A program made the position numbers and the translations under genes. The notes under the pieces are model-generated. The model had not been told where the DNA came from and ran no database searches. It worked only from the letters and a program-made list of their open reading frames with translations. Below, piece by piece: positions 17,714-26,101 of a DNA stretch of 64,000 nucleotides; within the stretch, counting starts at the first letter, position 1; each line of letters opens with the position of its first letter. The stretch comes from Melghiribacillus thermohalophilus (lineage in GTDB: Bacteria > Bacillota > Bacilli > Bacillales > Alkalibacillaceae): assembly GCF_004342905.1 (NCBI RefSeq), contig NZ_SMAN01000001.1:337437-401436 (forward strand), read 5' to 3'.

Positions 17714-18340
17714 TCATCTCTCATCTCTTGCAAGTTCCACCAGCACTCTCGTCATATTTGTTTTTGTGATTCGTCCGATGACCTCGTAACCTTCCTCGCT
17801 TTTTTTCACAACAGGAAGTGCGTCAATTTGTTTTTCAATCAATTTCTGTGCTGCTTCAATCAGCAAATCATCTTTCTCGCACATCGTAATGTTAGGCATT
17901 CTCGTCATAATGATATGAACAGGTACTTCATTCAGGTCTTGTTTGCCTAAACTGGCCCGGAGCAAATCTTTTCTCGACAAAACCCCTGCCAGATCGGATT
18001 TCCCGTTTACAACAAACAGGGTACCTACATCCTCTAAAAACATGGTGCAAATCGCATCATAAACAGAGACATTTTCATCCACAACAACGGGAATGGACTG
18101 GTAATCCTTAACTTTAATTTGCTTCAGTTTTTGGGAAAACAATTCTGATCCAGAACGTCCTGTATAAAAATAGCCGACTCTGGGCCTTGCATCCAAAAAT
18201 CCTGCCATTGTTAAAATCGCAAGATCAGGCCTTAACGTTGCCCGGGTTAAATTTAATTTTTCTGCAATGCTTTCGCCTGTAATCGGTTCATTTTCTTTTA
18301 CGATCTCTAGGATCTGTTCCTGGCGGGAAGTTAATTCCAT
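17714..18340 (-). CDS. ccpN: Gluconeogenesis repressor CcpN (HTH-CBS-CBS)
   Basis: A 208-residue repressor. Residues 1-60 form a winged helix (SRQEQILEIVKENEPITGESI then LTRATLRPDLAILTMAGFLDARP); two CBS domains follow (~80-135 and ~145-205), the likely nucleotide sensors. B. subtilis CcpN represses gapB and pckA on glycolytic carbon and senses ATP/ADP. ATG at 18340 has AGGGTGGTG upstream. An exact match to the published CcpN box lies at 18361-18371, just before the gene. The downstream partner is ppsR; the usual upstream neighbours glyQ and glyS are absent. Confidence 0.94.
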   Translation of the reverse strand: MELTSRQEQILEIVKENEPITGESIAEKLNLTRATLRPDLAILTMAGFLDARPRVGYFYTGRSGSELFSQKLKQIKVKDYQSIPVVVDENVSVYDAICTMFLEDVGTLFVVNGKSDLAGVLSRKDLLRASLGKQDLNEVPVHIIMTRMPNITMCEKDDLLIEAAQKLIEKQIDALPVVKKSEEGYEVIGRITKTNMTRVLVELARDER

Positions 18341-18360
18341 CGTTTCACCACCCTATCACC

Positions 18361-18371
18361 AATATGTCATA
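18361..18371 (-). promoter_or_regulatory. CcpN box in the ccpN promoter region
   Basis: On the minus strand TATGACATATT fits TRTGHYATAYW, the consensus I recall for B. subtilis CcpN sites, at all eleven positions. It lies just downstream of a TATAAT (18389-18384) and so near the start of transcription, a position suited to self-repression. Confidence 0.55.
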
Positions 18372-18383
18372 CCAATATTAATT

Positions 18384-18389
18384 ATTATA
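18384..18389 (-). promoter_or_regulatory. -10 box of ccpN-ppsR
   Basis: TATAAT on the minus strand, 44 bases upstream of the ATG. The matching -35 (TTTGTG region, ~18407-18412) is weak. Confidence 0.5.
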
Positions 18390-18416
18390 TACTATTTTAT
18401 TTTTTCCACAAAGTAA

Positions 18417-18449
18417 TAGGGATGTCCTTCTTGAATCGGGACATCCCTA
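18417..18449 (-). terminator. Hairpin between recO and ccpN
   Basis: An 11-bp perfect stem, TAGGGATGTCC with GGACATCCCTA, lies nine bases after the recO stop. There is no good T-run on the minus strand, so termination strength is uncertain. It occupies the junction where glyQS sits in B. subtilis. Confidence 0.6.
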
Positions 18450-18458
18450 ACAAATACA

Positions 18459-19208
18459 TTACCATTCGAACCTGTCTAACTGCTGGATGAACCTTCTGGA
18501 TTTCAAATGATATCCCCCATAGCGGTCGTAGTAGTCATCCAGTATCCGGCGCAGCATTTTTCTGTTTTCGGGTTTTATGGAAATCTGGCCAACCCGTTCT
18601 ACATTTAGATATCTCAGGTAACGCAATATTTGAATTAATTTTTGGTCCAGATCAATCGCATCTGGGTCGTGAAAGTTACATTTTGAACACAAAAAGCCAC
18701 CTTCGATTACAGAAAAAGACTGGATTCCACGGGAGCTCCCACATGAAACACAGCGACTGAGTTCAGGAGCAAAACCTCCCCTTTCAAACACCTTTAATTC
18801 ATACATCATGGTTAGGACATCCGGTTCATCTGACATTCTTTCAAGCGTATGTAAAAGCTGCTCCCATAACATAACATCAGGGCTGTGGGATTCTAACAAC
18901 CGGTCGGTTAATTCAGAAAGGTAAGCTGCATATGCCGTTTTTACAATATCTTCTCTGATATACCGGAAAGAATCAATGATCTCTCCCTGCTGAAGATTCC
19001 CTAAATTTTTGCTGACCTGAACAAGATAAGTACCGTAAACAAAGGGCTGCGTAACAGCAGCCATTCTGCTTCGGGGTTTTTTGGCACCTCTTGCAATTGC
19101 GCCAATTTTTCCCCTTTCTTTTGTAAACAGTGTGATAATTTTATGTGTTTCTCCATAATCCCTTGTCTTCAAGACAATTCCATTTAATTTCTCAAACACC
19201 CTGTTCAC
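18459..19208 (-). CDS. recO: DNA repair protein RecO
   Basis: A 249-residue recombination mediator that loads RecA onto SSB-coated gaps with RecR/RecF. The N-terminal OB fold starts NGIVLKTRDYGETHKIITLFT and continues with GKIGAIARGAKKPRSRMAAVTQPF; the C-terminal part carries four cysteines (CVSCGSS and FLCSKC) that bind zinc in many homologues. GTG start at 19208 lies one base from the yqzL stop, so the two are coupled. Length is standard (B. subtilis 255). Confidence 0.96.
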   Translation of the reverse strand: MNRVFEKLNGIVLKTRDYGETHKIITLFTKERGKIGAIARGAKKPRSRMAAVTQPFVYGTYLVQVSKNLGNLQQGEIIDSFRYIREDIVKTAYAAYLSELTDRLLESHSPDVMLWEQLLHTLERMSDEPDVLTMMYELKVFERGGFAPELSRCVSCGSSRGIQSFSVIEGGFLCSKCNFHDPDAIDLDQKLIQILRYLRYLNVERVGQISIKPENRKMLRRILDDYYDRYGGYHLKSRRFIQQLDRFEW

Positions 19209-19209
19209 C

Positions 19210-19362
19210 CTACTTTATATGTTTAAATCCATCCTCCACTTGATCCTGATCGCGAGGCTGGTTGTTCATTGTTTGTTCATAAGTCATCTCCAGTTCTTTC
19301 ATCAGCAAATACGTTTCAATATTACCTGTTTTACTGAAAACTTTCCAGGAAAGATCAATCAC
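19210..19362 (-). CDS. yqzL: YqzL family small protein
   Basis: A 50-residue protein whose first part, DLSWKVFSKTGNIETYLLMKE, matches YqzL, a small conserved protein between recO and era in Bacillus. No function is known. GTG at 19362 has AAGGTGG seven bases upstream; the open frame to 19467 would add an unrelated Lys-rich leader. The C-terminal tail is hydrophilic and variable. Confidence 0.85.
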   Translation of the reverse strand: MIDLSWKVFSKTGNIETYLLMKELEMTYEQTMNNQPRDQDQVEDGFKHIK

Positions 19363-19476
19363 TGGAACCCCACCTTTCTGTTTTTTCAAATACACTTTGA
19401 AAAAACAACTGCTTTTACTTTTATGTTTAACAGGGACAAACGCTTCATGAGTAAAAATATTTTCCATGTATATAGT

Positions 19477-20385
19477 TTAATACTCACCTTCCCTGTACCC
19501 GTATTCTCTCAGCTGAGTCAGGCGATTTCTCCAGTCTTTCTGCACTTTTACCCATAATTCAAGGTATATTTTCGACCCTAAAAGCGCTTCCATATCTTCA
19601 CGGGCCCTTTTCCCAATTTCTTTAAGCATCTTTCCCTGTTTTCCGATGATGATCCCTTTTTGGGACGGGCGTTCGGTAATGATGGTAGCCTGGACATCAA
19701 CAATGTCCTGATCCTCCCTTTTCTGAACCGAATCTATGACAACAGCAATCGAGTGTGGAACTTCCTCCCGGGTTAAATGCAATACTTTTTCACGAATCAT
19801 CTCTCCCATGATAAAGCGCTCAGGATGATCGGTTACCTGATCGTCAGGGTAATATTTTGGTCCCTCCGGCAAATAGTCAGCCATCACCTCCAGCAGCCGT
19901 TCGATGTTATGCCCTTCCTTTGCTGAAATGGGAATGATTTCAGAAAAATTCATTTTGGTGCGATACTGATCGATCACGGTTAACAGGTCGTCAGGGTGAA
20001 CCTGATCAATTTTATTGATAACCAGAAACACAGGCTGGCTGACTGATTTTAAACGATCCATAATATATTGATCTCCAGCTCCGTATCCTTGGTCGGCATC
20101 CACCATAAATAATACTAGATCGACTTCGTTCAATGTGTTTTCAGCTGACTTTACCATAAAGTCACCCAGTTTATGCTTCGGCTTATGAATTCCGGGTGTG
20201 TCAATAAACACATACTGGGCTTTTTCTTTTGTTAATACACCCTGAATTTTATTCCGAGTAGTCTGGGGTTTATCACTCATAATCGCAACCTTTTGTCCAA
20301 TGACTTGGTTCATAAATGTAGATTTTCCAACATTCGGCCTTCCGATAATGGCAATAAAACCCGAGCGAAAATCTGGCTGAATCAT
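19477..20385 (-). CDS. era: GTPase Era
   Basis: A 302-residue essential GTPase for 16S rRNA 3'-end maturation and 30S assembly. G1 GRPNVGKST (~16), G3 [17 protein letters not shown]4 NKIDQV, G5 ISAKEGHN, then the C-terminal KH domain with [21 protein letters not shown], which binds the anti-Shine-Dalgarno region of 16S rRNA. ATG at 20385 follows GGAGGAAGAGAA. It is separated from dgkA by 130 bases in which B. subtilis would carry cdd (cytidine deaminase); here only a small inverted repeat (GATTCA / TGAATC) is seen. Confidence 0.98.
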   Translation of the reverse strand: MIQPDFRSGFIAIIGRPNVGKSTFMNQVIGQKVAIMSDKPQTTRNKIQGVLTKEKAQYVFIDTPGIHKPKHKLGDFMVKSAENTLNEVDLVLFMVDADQGYGAGDQYIMDRLKSVSQPVFLVINKIDQVHPDDLLTVIDQYRTKMNFSEIIPISAKEGHNIERLLEVMADYLPEGPKYYPDDQVTDHPERFIMGEMIREKVLHLTREEVPHSIAVVIDSVQKREDQDIVDVQATIITERPSQKGIIIGKQGKMLKEIGKRAREDMEALLGSKIYLELWVKVQKDWRNRLTQLREYGYREGEY

Positions 20386-20515
20386 TTCTCTTCCTCCACA
20401 TCATTTTTGTACGCCATTTTTTTAACTATTTTACTACAAAACATTCCCTTATTGCATGCTGTCGACCAAAAATCGGATTCAGTGAATGATCCTGAATCAT
20501 GACCATCCTGGCTGA

Positions 20516-20902
20516 TCAGTGGCCAACGATTACCGAAACGATTTTTGGAATAAATATGATCAGACCAACCGCCAGAGCAAACAGGCTTGCAATGAATACC
20601 GCACCTGCTGCCATGTCTTTTACTTTTCCGGCGACCGGGTGGTAATCAGTAAACAAATAATTCACAAGCTGTTCAATGGCTGTATTGAGAATCTCTGCAA
20701 GGAATACCATAGCAATGGCAAGCAGAATAAATAACCATTCCACCTCAGACAAATGAGTAATAAGACCAATAAAAATGACCAGAACGGCACTGATGACGTG
20801 GATTTTAAAATTCATCTCCGACCGGAAGACATCCAAAATCCCCTTTAAGGCAAAGGAAAATCCGATTCCCCTCTTTTTAGGATCTTTTGAGTCCAAACTC
20901 AT
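20516..20902 (-). CDS. dgkA: Undecaprenol/diacylglycerol kinase DgkA
   Basis: A 128-residue membrane kinase with three helices. The family signature AEILNTAIEQLVN (~68-80) with the preceding EVEW and following VKDMAAGAVFIAS is intact. Gram-positive members phosphorylate undecaprenol, recycling the lipid carrier for cell-wall synthesis. The gene overlaps the end of ybeY by 26 bases and so is translationally coupled. Confidence 0.95.
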   Translation of the reverse strand: MSLDSKDPKKRGIGFSFALKGILDVFRSEMNFKIHVISAVLVIFIGLITHLSEVEWLFILLAIAMVFLAEILNTAIEQLVNYLFTDYHPVAGKVKDMAAGAVFIASLFALAVGLIIFIPKIVSVIVGH

Positions 20903-21347
20903 TTAAGATTTCCTCTTGTCTCTGGAACATCTTTTGTTCCTGTTCTTGTGTCTGATGATCATAACCTAATAAATGCAAAAAGCCATGGACAGCCAGGAAG
21001 CCAAGTTCCCGTTCCAGGCTATGTCCATAATCCTCAGCCTGTTCCTTTGCCTTATCTATGGAAATGACGATGTCACCTAGTAATAGGGGGATTTCATCGC
21101 CAATGATTGCAACTTCTCCTTCTCCCTGTTCCTGCATGGCAAATGAGATGACATCTGTCGGCTGATCCTTTTGTCTGTAATTTCGATTGATGACCTGAAT
21201 TTCCCGATTATCAACAAACGTGATAGAGATTTCGGCTTCCACCGGAACTCCTTCTTCTTTTGCAGCAAATCGGATTAATCGGTCAATTAAGTCAATGTAG
21301 TCTTCGGTTACTGTATTGGTTTCGTCATGAAAATCAATAATCATCAT
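20877..21347 (-). CDS. ybeY: Endoribonuclease YbeY
   Basis: A 156-residue zinc endoribonuclease for 16S rRNA processing and ribosome quality control. The metal site HGFLHLLGYDHQT fits H-x3-H-x5-H exactly. INRNYRQKDQPTDVISFAM precedes it. ATG at 21347 overlaps the pgpH stop by four bases (ATGA), with GGAGG seven bases upstream. Confidence 0.96.
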   Translation of the reverse strand: MMIIDFHDETNTVTEDYIDLIDRLIRFAAKEEGVPVEAEISITFVDNREIQVINRNYRQKDQPTDVISFAMQEQGEGEVAIIGDEIPLLLGDIVISIDKAKEQAEDYGHSLERELGFLAVHGFLHLLGYDHQTQEQEQKMFQRQEEILNEFGLKRS

Positions 21348-23485
21348 TTGGCCTCCTTTACAACCTGCCTGCCCTCAGGTTTAGGGTATTCAATTCTAGA
21401 ATGAAATGTTCCTTGCAGGATTTCACATACCGCTTTTTTAATTTTCGTTAAATCCTTGAATGTGAGCGGGCATTCGTCTAATTGTCCATCTTTTAGACGG
21501 TCAAAGATAATGGTTTGCACGACATCTTCAATTTTTTCCATGGTCGGCTTTTTCATAGACCGTACAGCTGCTTCCACTGAATCACATAAACTGACAATGG
21601 CCGCTTCTCTGGTCTTGGGTTTTGGACCGGGATATCGGAAATCCTCTTCTTTGACACTGTCATCTTGATCTTTCGCCTTGTAATAAAAATATTTCAGCAA
21701 CGTGGTTCCATGATGCTGTTCAGCAATGTCGATGATTTCCTGTGGCAGCTTGTGTCTTTTCAGCATCTTAACTCCGTCATAGGGATGACGGATGATGATT
21801 TCTGCACTTTCCTCTGGTGTTAAATAATCATGGGGGTTTTTTTGTCCCATTTGATTTTCTATAAAATACTGCGGGCTTTTTGTTTTTCCAACATCATGAT
21901 AATACGATGCTACTCTGGCAAGTAATCCATTTGCACCGACAGCCTCACAAGCTGCTTCGCTTAAATTGGCAACCATGACACTGTGGTGATAGGTGCCCGG
22001 AGCCTCTGTCAGGATTTTTCTCAGCAGAGGGTGGTTCGGGTTGGATAGAGACCATAACCGGCCTTCAGATAAAATTCCAAGACTCCCCTCAAAAAAAGGA
22101 ATAATTCCGAGAGTAAGGACGGTCGATAGAAATGCGGATGCAAACCCATAAATGGTCATGGTGATGATTTCCATCAACATAAAGGAATCCATGGATAAAA
22201 AGATAAATGAATACATGACCAGTAAATTTACAATGAATATACCAAGACCCGCTTTCAGCATCTTTATTTTATCAGTGATCTGCCTGAACAAATAAATACT
22301 GGTCCACTGGGACATCAAAAAATAAATACCTGCCTGAACATTCATATACCCTGCCAGCTGATAGTTAAATAAAATCGCTCCCATGATAGCTAACATTCCT
22401 GAAAGAACGAGTGCAAACCGCCCATTTACGAGGTATTTCATCAACATGGCTCCCGAAGCGATTGGGACGGCATAAAAGAGGGAGCGGTCCTGGGAATCAA
22501 AATGACTGAATATTTTTAAAATCGAAATCATCCCCAGGCTAATCAACAGCACGATGATCACTGTATTTTTATCCCAACGTTTTTGTCTGTTCCACTCTGC
22601 AAATAACACTAGCATTAAAATCAAGGTCATAAAGGCCAGGCCCAAATAGGGCAGAATATTGTTTTCCTGATTTAGTACCCCTACGAGAGCCAGCTGGTCA
22701 AAAATTTCATTTGTAATAAACTCTCCCTTCCTGACAATCATTTCACCTGCATGAATCATAACCGGTTCAACTTTATTGGCTGCCTCGGCCCTTAATTCCT
22801 GGGTTTTTTCCGGATCAAAAAAAGCATTCTCCGAAATGGCAAAAACTCCGATCTCCATCACCGCCTGCTGAAGAGCTGACGGAAAATTTTCATACTGAAC
22901 ATTGATTTTAAACTCATTCTCTTTTGTTCTAAGATTTTCACTGCGAACCCCCTGTTCCATCGTTTTTTCAATGGATGAAACAAGAAAGGTTTTAACTGTA
23001 TTTTTTTGTTCCTGTTCTGTATAAAAAATCGTCTTTAGACTTTCCAGGGAAACATGCTGCGTAATTTCGGCAGACAATACTTTTAAATACTGATCAAATT
23101 TTTCTTCATCTGACAAAAGGGACTCAGGATCCTCCTCCGGGTCTTTATCCCTTTCCTGAACCTTCATTGCGGCGTCGAAAATTTCATGAACATAATTCAG
23201 GCGTTCCGTTGTGATTTCATCCGAAATGGTATACTGTTCCTCCACTGACTGAACTGCATTCCGAATTCGCTCTTCTGTAGCCTCTTTGTCTTCAATGGTT
23301 ATAGGTGAACGAATCGTTTCATTGGCCCTCGTATACTTTTCCAGGTCGTACGTTTCTGGAAACACATTCGAAAATGCCACCAGATAGAAAAATACTCCAA
23401 TGATCAGAACAGACAGAATCGCCCAGATGAATCCATTTTTTCCACTCCATATTTTCCCGAAAATCGTTAGCCTGTTTTTATCCAT
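21344..23485 (-). CDS. pgpH: Cyclic-di-AMP phosphodiesterase PgpH (7TM-HD)
   Basis: A 713-residue membrane enzyme hydrolysing c-di-AMP, which controls potassium and osmolyte uptake. An N-terminal helix (~18-38) is followed by a large extracellular domain (~45-270), seven membrane helices (~275-470) and a cytosolic HD domain: HHSVMVANLSEAA, YHDVGKTK, IIRHPYDGVKMLK, EQHHGTT, SLCDSVEAAVRS. All HD metal residues are in place. ATG at 23485 has GGAGGGAAAGAA upstream. Order phoH-pgpH-ybeY-dgkA is ancestral. Confidence 0.96.
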   Translation of the reverse strand: MDKNRLTIFGKIWSGKNGFIWAILSVLIIGVFFYLVAFSNVFPETYDLEKYTRANETIRSPITIEDKEATEERIRNAVQSVEEQYTISDEITTERLNYVHEIFDAAMKVQERDKDPEEDPESLLSDEEKFDQYLKVLSAEITQHVSLESLKTIFYTEQEQKNTVKTFLVSSIEKTMEQGVRSENLRTKENEFKINVQYENFPSALQQAVMEIGVFAISENAFFDPEKTQELRAEAANKVEPVMIHAGEMIVRKGEFITNEIFDQLALVGVLNQENNILPYLGLAFMTLILMLVLFAEWNRQKRWDKNTVIIVLLISLGMISILKIFSHFDSQDRSLFYAVPIASGAMLMKYLVNGRFALVLSGMLAIMGAILFNYQLAGYMNVQAGIYFLMSQWTSIYLFRQITDKIKMLKAGLGIFIVNLLVMYSFIFLSMDSFMLMEIITMTIYGFASAFLSTVLTLGIIPFFEGSLGILSEGRLWSLSNPNHPLLRKILTEAPGTYHHSVMVANLSEAACEAVGANGLLARVASYYHDVGKTKSPQYFIENQMGQKNPHDYLTPEESAEIIIRHPYDGVKMLKRHKLPQEIIDIAEQHHGTTLLKYFYYKAKDQDDSVKEEDFRYPGPKPKTREAAIVSLCDSVEAAVRSMKKPTMEKIEDVVQTIIFDRLKDGQLDECPLTFKDLTKIKKAVCEILQGTFHSRIEYPKPEGRQVVKEAK

Positions 23486-23554
23486 TTCTTTCCCTCCGTT
23501 TCAGGAAAGCCAGTCCTATATAGAAATAAGACCCTGCTGTGGGGGTCTTACCGT

Positions 23555-24508
23555 CTACTCTTCATATGCATCAATAATTTTTTGGACAAGCGGATGGCGT
23601 ACGACATCTGTCTGGGACAAATAACAAAAGGAAATTCCTTTTACATTATTCAACCGTTTCTCTGCGATGGTTAAACCCGATGTCTGTCCTTTCGGCAAAT
23701 CGATCTGGGTAATATCCCCGGTGATCACCATTTTAGAACCGAAACCAAGACGGGTTAAAAACATTTTCATCTGTTCAGATGTTGTGTTCTGCGCTTCATC
23801 TAAAATGACAAATGCATCATCAAGTGTCCTTCCTCGCATATAGGCAAGGGGAGCGATTTCGATGGTGCCTCTTTCGATTAACCGCAACGTATGTTCAACC
23901 CCCATAATATCATGTAAAGCATCGTATAACGGGCGTAGATACGGATCCACTTTCTCTTTTAAGTCTCCAGGCAAAAACCCCAGACTTTCCCCGGCTTCTA
24001 CGGCAGGGCGTGTCAGAATGATCCGTTTTGCGGCACCATTCCGCAGTGCTTGAACGGCCATCACCACAGCTAAATAAGTCTTACCCGTACCCGCCGGACC
24101 AATGCCAAATACAAGATCATGGGTTTTAATGGCGGTTACATACGCTTTTTGTCCGAGCGTTTTCACCCGAATGGCTTTACCTCTGGCATTTTTCGTAATT
24201 TTGTCTTCAAAAAGGGTACCCAGCTGATCAATTTGTCCGGACTGTGCCAGTTTTACAGCATAAATCACGTCACGTTCTGTAATGGTCAGTCCTTTGCGGA
24301 TGAGTTTTAGCAGGGCAAACAGAACGTTCTCCACGGTTTGAATGTCAAAATCCCTGCCGGAAACATGGACATCCTCTCCCCTTGAGACAATATGAACCGG
24401 TAAATATTCTTCAATTTGCTTCAGGTGTCGGTCTTCTGGTCCAAATAACGCGAGAGCTTCGGAAGAGTCATCCAGCTGGATATCGATCTTCTGGAGTTGT
24501 TCTTGCAT
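23555..24508 (-). CDS. phoH: PhoH-like ATPase
   Basis: A 317-residue cytosolic ATPase. Walker A GPAGTGKTYLAVVMAV (~132), the RPAVEAGESLGFLPGDLKEK segment, FVILDEAQNTTSEQMKMFLTRLG as Walker B, and VITGDITQIDLP are present, with a short N-terminal KH-like region. PhoH proteins associate with YbeY and RNA metabolism; the exact role is unsettled. The ribosome site AAGGAG lies within the end of yqfD, so they are coupled. Confidence 0.95.
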   Translation of the reverse strand: MQEQLQKIDIQLDDSSEALALFGPEDRHLKQIEEYLPVHIVSRGEDVHVSGRDFDIQTVENVLFALLKLIRKGLTITERDVIYAVKLAQSGQIDQLGTLFEDKITKNARGKAIRVKTLGQKAYVTAIKTHDLVFGIGPAGTGKTYLAVVMAVQALRNGAAKRIILTRPAVEAGESLGFLPGDLKEKVDPYLRPLYDALHDIMGVEHTLRLIERGTIEIAPLAYMRGRTLDDAFVILDEAQNTTSEQMKMFLTRLGFGSKMVITGDITQIDLPKGQTSGLTIAEKRLNNVKGISFCYLSQTDVVRHPLVQKIIDAYEE

Positions 24509-24511
24509 ACT

Positions 24512-25702
24512 TTATTCTCCTTGATTTATTGGTTGAGGTTTTGCAATATTTTCTTTCACTTTAAAAAATAAGATTAATTTTACTTTACCATTCTCACGGG
24601 TCTTTCGCAAAATTTTTTCCTCTAAAATTTCTGAGTCATGGCCAAGCTGTCTCAATAATTGTTTACGTGCCTGATTGATTCCGGTTTCAACAGCTTCTTC
24701 TTCTGTACGGTTTTGAATCACATGATCTCTTTCAAAATAAGTGGTCTGAACGAAGGTTAGCGGTAGCTTCCATTTCAGAAAGTAAACCGGTTTTCTTTCG
24801 ACCTGCTTAAATGAATCTCCCTGATCGTCGGTAAAAAAACCCCATATCGGAAAAGACACCTGTCCAACTTCAAGGCCAAACTTTTGATCCTGATTTCCGG
24901 TTAATGTGAAATATTCTGCCCTTAATGGAACTTCAATATGACTTTGATACCATGTTTCGGCAAAGACTTTCCCTTTTGCCTGGACCATTTTCTTGGACTC
25001 TTCATCTTCACCGATAAGACCTGAGACAAGCAGATCGCCTTTTTCCACATATTGATGAACTTCTGCAACCGGTTGTCCGGATTCAACAAGCAGCTGAAGG
25101 ATTGTCCCCTTTTTCGCCGCTATTAAATGCTGTGGACCTTCGGGCTCCTTTGGTTCCGCATCCTTCTGTTCAACTCCCTGAACGATATATGTGGTACCTT
25201 TTTCCTGAATCCCAACCCATAACAAACCGTCCACATCTTTCAGAATACTTCGTTCCATATATTCCAGGGAACCCAGTGAAAATTTTAGGACACCTTCTTG
25301 CAAACCATATTCTTCAAGCTGATTTTTGATTTTGTATTCCATTTCCGGGGTAACCCCTATTATTTTGACCTGCCACACCATATTTGAAACAAGAAAAATG
25401 ACGATCAGGCCAATCAAGAGCCCGGTGATAACAGGCTTGTTTAACCGAAGTGCACCAAGCAGAAAAGGGAGTCCGTAATGATGTTTAAATAATATGGTAA
25501 AGCGATGTTGTCTCCGCAGTTTTCTCAAAGCGGAAAGATGCTTAAAATAGATCGTGGCTTCCAGGACATTTTCTCCATGTCTTTTGATGTCCCATATCGG
25601 TATATTCTCTCTCATTAACTCATTTAAAAAACGTTCCGGTTTTTTTCCTTTGATCAAAATGGTGATGGATCCTTGAAAAAACAACCCCTGTTTTATCCTC
25701 AC
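24512..25702 (-). CDS. yqfD: Sporulation protein YqfD
   Basis: A 396-residue protein with an N-terminal cytosolic domain (~1-85), one membrane helix (PVITGLLIGLIVIFLVSNMVW) and a large outer domain with the YqfD pattern (KIIGVTPEMEYKIKNQLEEYGL, LVSGLIGEDEESKKMVQAKGKVFAETWY). Residues ~190-260 resemble a biotinyl-lipoyl-like hammerhead. In B. subtilis it is expressed in the mother cell under sigma-E; the stage IV annotation follows from this family, not from the sequence. GTG start at 25702 follows GGAGGGAAGCCA. Confidence 0.9.
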   Translation of the reverse strand: MRIKQGLFFQGSITILIKGKKPERFLNELMRENIPIWDIKRHGENVLEATIYFKHLSALRKLRRQHRFTILFKHHYGLPFLLGALRLNKPVITGLLIGLIVIFLVSNMVWQVKIIGVTPEMEYKIKNQLEEYGLQEGVLKFSLGSLEYMERSILKDVDGLLWVGIQEKGTTYIVQGVEQKDAEPKEPEGPQHLIAAKKGTILQLLVESGQPVAEVHQYVEKGDLLVSGLIGEDEESKKMVQAKGKVFAETWYQSHIEVPLRAEYFTLTGNQDQKFGLEVGQVSFPIWGFFTDDQGDSFKQVERKPVYFLKWKLPLTFVQTTYFERDHVIQNRTEEEAVETGINQARKQLLRQLGHDSEILEEKILRKTRENGKVKLILFFKVKENIAKPQPINQGE

Positions 25703-25726
25703 TGGCTTCCCTCCCTGAACATAATC

Positions 25727-26008
25727 CTACTTTTCAATGAACTGAACAGAGTGTATATGACCTTCCACCAAAATTTCTTCCGGAAGCATCATTTTTAGCA
25801 CAAACTTCTCCCCGGTTACTTTCACGTATCCCCCTGTCATTTTGAGTAATATTTCATGATCAGAAAAAGTTACGAGGCCCCTGTGATTTTCAATATAGGC
25901 ATGAATTTGTCCAATCGTGGTAATTCGCGGAAATTCATGCATCACATCTTCTGGCATGTCAAATTGATTGATGAGCCACTGCTTCATTCTTCTCTGCCAC
26001 TTTGCCAT
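25727..26008 (-). CDS. yqfC: Sporulation protein YqfC
   Basis: A 93-residue protein of the YabP/YqfC family: FPRITTIGQIHAYIENHRGLVTF followed by LKMTGGYVKVTGEKFVLKMML. The first ~20 residues are basic (KWQRRMKQWL). The family belongs to the spore-formation regulon. It is co-oriented with yqfD and probably transcribed with it from a sigma-E-like promoter at 26035-26063. ATG at 26008 has GGGGG nine bases upstream. Confidence 0.9.
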   Translation of the reverse strand: MAKWQRRMKQWLINQFDMPEDVMHEFPRITTIGQIHAYIENHRGLVTFSDHEILLKMTGGYVKVTGEKFVLKMMLPEEILVEGHIHSVQFIEK

Positions 26009-26034
26009 ATCCTAAGGCCCCCTTCTCGAATATA

Positions 26035-26063
26035 TATGTATGAAAAAAGCGCGGAATGTATCA
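26035..26063 (-). promoter_or_regulatory. Candidate sigma-E promoter of yqfC-yqfD
   Basis: CATACATA on the minus strand (26042-26035) resembles the sigma-E -10 element. A weak -35 (TGATACA) lies ~14 bases farther upstream. The -35 region is inside the terminator hairpin of the preceding operon. Confidence 0.45.
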
Positions 26064-26076
26064 CAACATTCCACGC
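26049..26076 (-). terminator. Terminator of the yqeZ-floA operon
   Basis: GCGCGGAATGT and ACATTCCACGC pair with one mismatch around a six-base loop, followed on the minus strand by TTTTTTCATAC. The stop of the last gene is at 26102. Confidence 0.8.
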
Positions 26077-26101
26077 TTCCTAAAGAATTTGAACCTGTGC
26101 A

